Both the position numbers and the translations under genes were made by a program. 47,495 bases of DNA. Origin: Deltaproteobacteria bacterium (GTDB lineage: Bacteria > Desulfobacterota > RBG-13-43-22). The DNA lies in NCBI GenBank assembly GCA_016219065.1, contig JACRCK010000154.1, positions 1 to 47,495 on the forward strand, given 5' to 3'. The notes beneath the pieces were generated by a model. It was not told the origin of the DNA. It searched no databases and was given only the letters and a program-made list of their open reading frames with translations. Below, in pieces: positions 43,516-47,495 of this stretch (its first letter is position 1; each line of letters starts with the position of its first letter).

Positions 43516-44997
43516 TCAGGCCGCTTTTTTATCCACCACGGGAATGTTGGCCAGCACCCGCAGCCCCAAGGTGACTTCCAGATCCTCGGAATCCCGGAAG
43601 GAACGATCCAGCTGTTCGCGCAGGAACGTTATCCCCAACCCGGAACCGAGGGCCAGAACCAGCCCGATGAGCAGGGTTTTTTTTACGTCCGGTTTAAACG
43701 GTTTCTGCGGAATCCGCGCCTGATCGATGATGCGGAACTGTTCGCCCTGCTGTCGGCGTTCGAGGTTTTCCGCTTGTTTGGCTTCAGAATTTTTTTTGAG
43801 CAGCACCTGGTAGGTCTCATTCACGTTGTTGAAATCGCGGTTCAGGGTGCTCAAGGCCAGCTCCCGAATGGGGGTGCTTTCGATCCGCCCCTGGTATTGG
43901 GCGATCATGGCCCGGGTTCTCTCGTCCTCTTTTTTCAGCCGGTTGATTTCCTTATCGATCAACAGCAGTTGGGTCTTGCGTTCCATCTGGTAGAGGTGGA
44001 ATTCGTCTTGAACCGGATCCCCGGTTTTTGGTTTCTTGTCGGTTGCGGTCTCCGCTCCGGCCGCCGGCGCCTCGGCTATTTTTTTCTCCAGATCGGCGAT
44101 CTTCTTCTTGGTGATCCGGATATCCGGATGGTTGTCGGTATATTTGGCCCGCAACTCTTCCAGTTGGCCTTTCAACTGACTCAACTGAACCACCGGGGTC
44201 CGGGAGCTGTTGGCCAGGGACCGTCCCCCGTCCTGACCGGTCTCCAGGCCCTTGAAGGTCATGGTGGACATCTGGTTCTGAATGACGACCTTCCGGTCCT
44301 CGGCGGCCTTGATCAACTCGTTGATCTTCTGGCTTTGCAGATTGAGCTGTTCCAGGACTTTCAGGTTGGCCTCCCGGTTTTCCGGCAGTTCATTGATGAA
44401 GCGCTTTTTAAAATCCGTGATCTTCTCCTGGAGCACATCCACTTGTGCGCGCTTGGCCTGCACTTCGTTTTCCAGGAACTCCGAGGTGCCCTTGGCCTGC
44501 TGCTCTCGGATTTTCATGTTTTCCTCGATGAACAGGGAGGATAACCGGCTGGTAACCGCCGCCACCACTTGGGGATCTTTGCCTTCAAAGGAAATGGTGA
44601 AATGGATCTTTTCCTTTTCTCCTTTGGGAAAATCGATCTTGATGTCTTTCCGCATGCCCGTCACCACGGTTTCCATAGGCTGGGAAGGAACCCGGTCCTG
44701 GTACAATTTGAACTCGGCAATGATCTGTTCCAAACGGGTGCGGCTTAAAATTTCCTGGGAGATGGAAACCAGCCGTTCTTCAATCCCCGAAGTTACGGTG
44801 GGCTTTATATAGTCCGTAGGAATCCGTTGCGGCGAAACGAGAATCGAGGTGGTGGCGCGATACCATTTGGGAGCCAGCGTCAAATAAACCAGGGTCGCGA
44901 GCGACACGAGTATCACCGGAATAATAAAGTACCATTTCCGGGTAAGAAAGATGTCGAAATAATCGTTGGCGTCAAATGATTTTTGGGAATTGATCAT
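43516..44997 (-). CDS. Wzz/GumC-type chain-length determinant
   Basis: N-term ANDYFDIFLTRKWYFIIPVILVSLATLVYLTL; long coiled-coil; C-term QARIPQKPFKPDVKKTLLIGLVLALGSGLGITFLREQLDRSFRDSEDLE. Confidence 0.9.
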   Translation of the reverse strand: MINSQKSFDANDYFDIFLTRKWYFIIPVILVSLATLVYLTLAPKWYRATTSILVSPQRIPTDYIKPTVTSGIEERLVSISQEILSRTRLEQIIAEFKLYQDRVPSQPMETVVTGMRKDIKIDFPKGEKEKIHFTISFEGKDPQVVAAVTSRLSSLFIEENMKIREQQAKGTSEFLENEVQAKRAQVDVLQEKITDFKKRFINELPENREANLKVLEQLNLQSQKINELIKAAEDRKVVIQNQMSTMTFKGLETGQDGGRSLANSSRTPVVQLSQLKGQLEELRAKYTDNHPDIRITKKKIADLEKKIAEAPAAGAETATDKKPKTGDPVQDEFHLYQMERKTQLLLIDKEINRLKKEDERTRAMIAQYQGRIESTPIRELALSTLNRDFNNVNETYQVLLKKNSEAKQAENLERRQQGEQFRIIDQARIPQKPFKPDVKKTLLIGLVLALGSGLGITFLREQLDRSFRDSEDLEVTLGLRVLANIPVVDKKAA

Positions 44998-45109
44998 GGG
45001 TACTCCCTACAGACCGGGCGTTTGGGCGCATCTGCCCCCGCTTTATTCCCAGGGGCTTGCACCGAACCGTTCGGATTTGCCGTTATTTTTTTCATGGGGG
45101 CCTGCCTCC

Positions 45110-46399
45110 TTAGAACTCCGCCGTCAATCTTAAAATAACCTTGTTCTGGTTATAACTGTTTTGGTCCAATTCCGAATCCCGGGTTTGGTTCGTGGCGACC
45201 AGGGAAATAATCAACCACCGCAACGGCTGGTAGGAGAGCGACCCGCTGACGCTGTAGATCCAGTCGATCCGGTCGTCCGGGGATTGGTATTCGGACCGGT
45301 CCACGCTGCCGGAGAAGCCCACGGTCAGCCGCTGTTGCAACTTATGGGTCACCGCCAGGGTAAGCTGGTTATATTTGGATGGTCCCAGGTTGTCCGAGGT
45401 AAAAAATTCTTCTCGAAACCCTCCATCAAAGGATACGGTAAAGGTGGTCTGCGCACCCCGGAGCGAGCTGCTCAAAGAATAGACCGGGCCGTTAAAGGAG
45501 GGGCCCACATCCACCACCTGCCAGAACCAGCCCAGACGAGCGGCCCCGCTCAGGGTCGGACTGAAGGCGTGTTCTCCTCCAATGGTCGGGGAATGGACCG
45601 CGTAATCCTGGCTTGGGAATTCAAAGTCGCGGATGGAGAAGCGATATTCGCCGTACGCCAAGGTTCGGGGATTGAACCGGTACACATAGCGGCCGCCCAG
45701 GTTGTTGCCCACCCAGTCGGGGCTTACGGAGAATTCGGCATTGCTGTACGTATAATCCAGAAACAGGCCGTGGTGGATGTTGAACCAGTATTGCAGCCGG
45801 CCGAAGGCGCTGTTGTCCGTGCTGTCCTCACCCGTCCCGTCGGTCCGATAGATCATGTTCCGGTAGAGCAGGGTCACCATGTCTTCCCGGCCGAACTTGT
45901 AATCCACCGACGGCTCAAAAATATTACGCAGGAACAACCCTTCCCCGGAATCCAGGTTATTAACCGTTGTTTCCCCGGTAGGCGTAGTAACCGTATAAGG
46001 GATCCCCACCCGATCCCGTGACCGGGTGAGGGAGTCGTTCAGCCGGACCGTCCAATGGGGATTGAAGGCATACCAGGTTTTGAGGATGCCGTCATGGCTG
46101 AGATAGTTGTTTTCGGTATGATCGGCATAAAAATTCATGCCGAGTTCGTATTTGAGGTCAAAGCTGTAGCCATTTCCGACGGCCAGATACTTCAACCCCG
46201 GGTAAAGGGTGGTAATAAAATCGCTTATTTTATCTTCCTTGGTCAGGTTCAGATTGTCGTTATACTGCTCCTGCAGGGTCAAGGACGGATGAAATTTTTC
46301 AATTTGTTCCCGCCAATCCGCCAAACCGACTGAAACGCCACCGAATATCCAAAACCACACCCAGCCGACCACAAGAACCATCCTCCTGGTTTTCATCAT
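45110..46399 (-). CDS. Outer-membrane beta-barrel protein (EpsL-like, PEP-CTERM/EPS-associated type)
   Basis: Signal peptide; PSLTLQEQYNDNLNLTKEDKISDFITTLYPGLKYLAVGNGYSFDLKYELGMNFYADHTENNYLSHDG; alternating beta pattern ending ILRLTAEF. Confidence 0.82.
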   Translation of the reverse strand: MMKTRRMVLVVGWVWFWIFGGVSVGLADWREQIEKFHPSLTLQEQYNDNLNLTKEDKISDFITTLYPGLKYLAVGNGYSFDLKYELGMNFYADHTENNYLSHDGILKTWYAFNPHWTVRLNDSLTRSRDRVGIPYTVTTPTGETTVNNLDSGEGLFLRNIFEPSVDYKFGREDMVTLLYRNMIYRTDGTGEDSTDNSAFGRLQYWFNIHHGLFLDYTYSNAEFSVSPDWVGNNLGGRYVYRFNPRTLAYGEYRFSIRDFEFPSQDYAVHSPTIGGEHAFSPTLSGAARLGWFWQVVDVGPSFNGPVYSLSSSLRGAQTTFTVSFDGGFREEFFTSDNLGPSKYNQLTLAVTHKLQQRLTVGFSGSVDRSEYQSPDDRIDWIYSVSGSLSYQPLRWLIISLVATNQTRDSELDQNSYNQNKVILRLTAEF

Positions 46400-46444
46400 T
46401 CCCCCCTTTCCCCTTGATCGTCCGCTTCGCGTATCTTTCTTAAA

Positions 46445-47092
46445 TTAATCAGGGACTACGATGGTATCACCCGGTTTCAAGGTCAGGTTATTCCCCGGTT
46501 CTTCCCCCGAAATAATTTTTTTGTAGTTGACCGTAAACCGTTTTTCCTGCCCCCCCTCCTTGCGGACCAACAGGATTTTCCTTTGGTTGGCCCATTCGGT
46601 AAATCCGCCGGCCATGGGGATGATCTGGAGCATGGTGGTTTCAGATCGTAGAGTATAGACACCGGGTTTGGCCACTTGCCCGGAAACGTATACCTTGAAA
46701 CTGTTGACCTCCATGACCGTGACGGTCACGTTCGGCACATCGATGTATTCCTGCAATTTTTGGATGAGGAGTTGTTTTAACATTAGGGGCGTTAGGCCAG
46801 CCGCATGGATCTCTCCTAAAAGGGGAATGGAAATCTTGCCGTCCAGGCGAACAGGAACCCTTCTGGAGAGTTCGGTTTCCTTCCAGACAAAGATGTCCAG
46901 AACATCTTCAGGACCTATGATGTAGGTGGCACTGTCCGCCATCGAGCTTTCCGCTGCCGGGTTCTTCTGGCCGCCTTCTTGGGAATCCAGGGCCCAAACC
47001 GGAAAACATGCAAAAAAAATCAAAATAAAAAAAGCCAATCCCGCCTTATTCCGTTCCATAGCCGGCCTCTCTGCTGAACCTTCGTTTAACAA
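46445..47092 (-). CDS. Polysaccharide export protein (Wza-like, Poly_export + SLBB)
   Basis: YIIGPEDVLDIFVWKETELSRRVPVRLDGKISIPLLGEIHAAGLTPLMLKQLLIQKL; VYVSGQVAKPGVYTL; LTLKPGDTIVVPD. Confidence 0.92.
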   Translation of the reverse strand: MLNEGSAERPAMERNKAGLAFFILIFFACFPVWALDSQEGGQKNPAAESSMADSATYIIGPEDVLDIFVWKETELSRRVPVRLDGKISIPLLGEIHAAGLTPLMLKQLLIQKLQEYIDVPNVTVTVMEVNSFKVYVSGQVAKPGVYTLRSETTMLQIIPMAGGFTEWANQRKILLVRKEGGQEKRFTVNYKKIISGEEPGNNLTLKPGDTIVVPD

Positions 47093-47149
47093 GATCCTGG
47101 GAGCTTTATTCTTTATCGTATCAATCGGGAAAAAAATTAATTACGGCCC

Positions 47150-47467
47150 TTAAAAAAGATTTCGGTTTTCCCTTTGTTTCAATCCCTTATCCAAATGAAG
47201 GAGAATCCGATTAAAAGAAACCGGTTTAAGAAAATAGTCATCCACCCCGGCCCGGATTATTTGCTCGTATTCCTGTTCATTGACCTGCGCGTTGGTCAGC
47301 ATCATAACATAGAGTTCCGGCCGGACATATTTAATTTTTTTTATCATATCAATTGTTTGAGTTTTATTATGGAGATATTCGGTAATTAATGCGGAGAGGG
47401 GTTGATCATGGGAAATGAGACCGGCTTGTTCCAATGTCGAGGCCGTGTATACCTGATAATTTTCCAT
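47150..47467 (-). CDS. Response-regulator receiver-like protein, apparently N-terminally incomplete
   Basis: MENYQVYTASTLEQA...PLSALITEYLHN...ELYVMMLTNAQVNEQEYEQIIRAGVDDYFLKPVSFNRILLHL resembles REC strands 2-5. In-frame TGA directly precedes the ATG, and the acidic beta1 motif is missing. Confidence 0.6.
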   Translation of the reverse strand: MENYQVYTASTLEQAGLISHDQPLSALITEYLHNKTQTIDMIKKIKYVRPELYVMMLTNAQVNEQEYEQIIRAGVDDYFLKPVSFNRILLHLDKGLKQRENRNLF

Positions 47468-47495
47468 TCATAGCAGAGATTTCAGCGCCCATGAA

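Noticed and set aside
1-47495. CRISPR arrays, tRNA/rRNA genes, transposases, integrases
   Set aside because: No short regularly spaced repeats, no recognisable RNA gene and no transposase-like ORF were seen; the only clear tandem repeat is coding (285 bp).

Overview
The window is one large, GC-rich, almost entirely minus-strand exopolysaccharide / O-antigen biosynthesis and export locus of about 38 genes. The upstream (high-coordinate) end carries the assembly machinery: SLBB export protein, outer-membrane beta-barrel, Wzz-like chain-length protein, ExeA-like ATPase, BY-kinase and priming sugar transferase. This resembles XrtA/PEP-CTERM-associated EPS loci, but no exosortase is in the window. 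Next come nucleotide-sugar genes (Gfo/Idh/MocA, acetyltransferase and DegT trio; then CDP-sugar / C-methyl deoxysugar genes), glycosyltransferases, an O-antigen ligase/polymerase-like protein, two pyruvyl-transferase-family proteins flanking an FrhB-like Fe-S protein, and a Wzm/Wzt ABC exporter. The window ends with a secreted LamG + IPT/TIG-repeat protein that runs off the low-coordinate edge. The most interesting element is a contiguous cassette at 31434-37141: acyl-CoA-dehydrogenase-like enzyme, stand-alone adenylation enzyme, 83-aa carrier protein, and a large membrane protein combining an MBOAT-like core with a C-terminal SGNH domain. The adenylation specificity residues read by eye are D-L-F-Y-L-A-L-V-C-K, which I recall as nearly the code of stand-alone L-prolyl ligases of pyrrole pathways (RedM/PltF/CloN4 type). 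I propose a Dlt-like polysaccharide-decoration system that makes pyrrole-2-carboxyl-S-carrier protein from proline and transfers the pyrrolyl (or prolyl) group onto a glycan. All product calls come from reading translated ORFs by eye; no database search was run.
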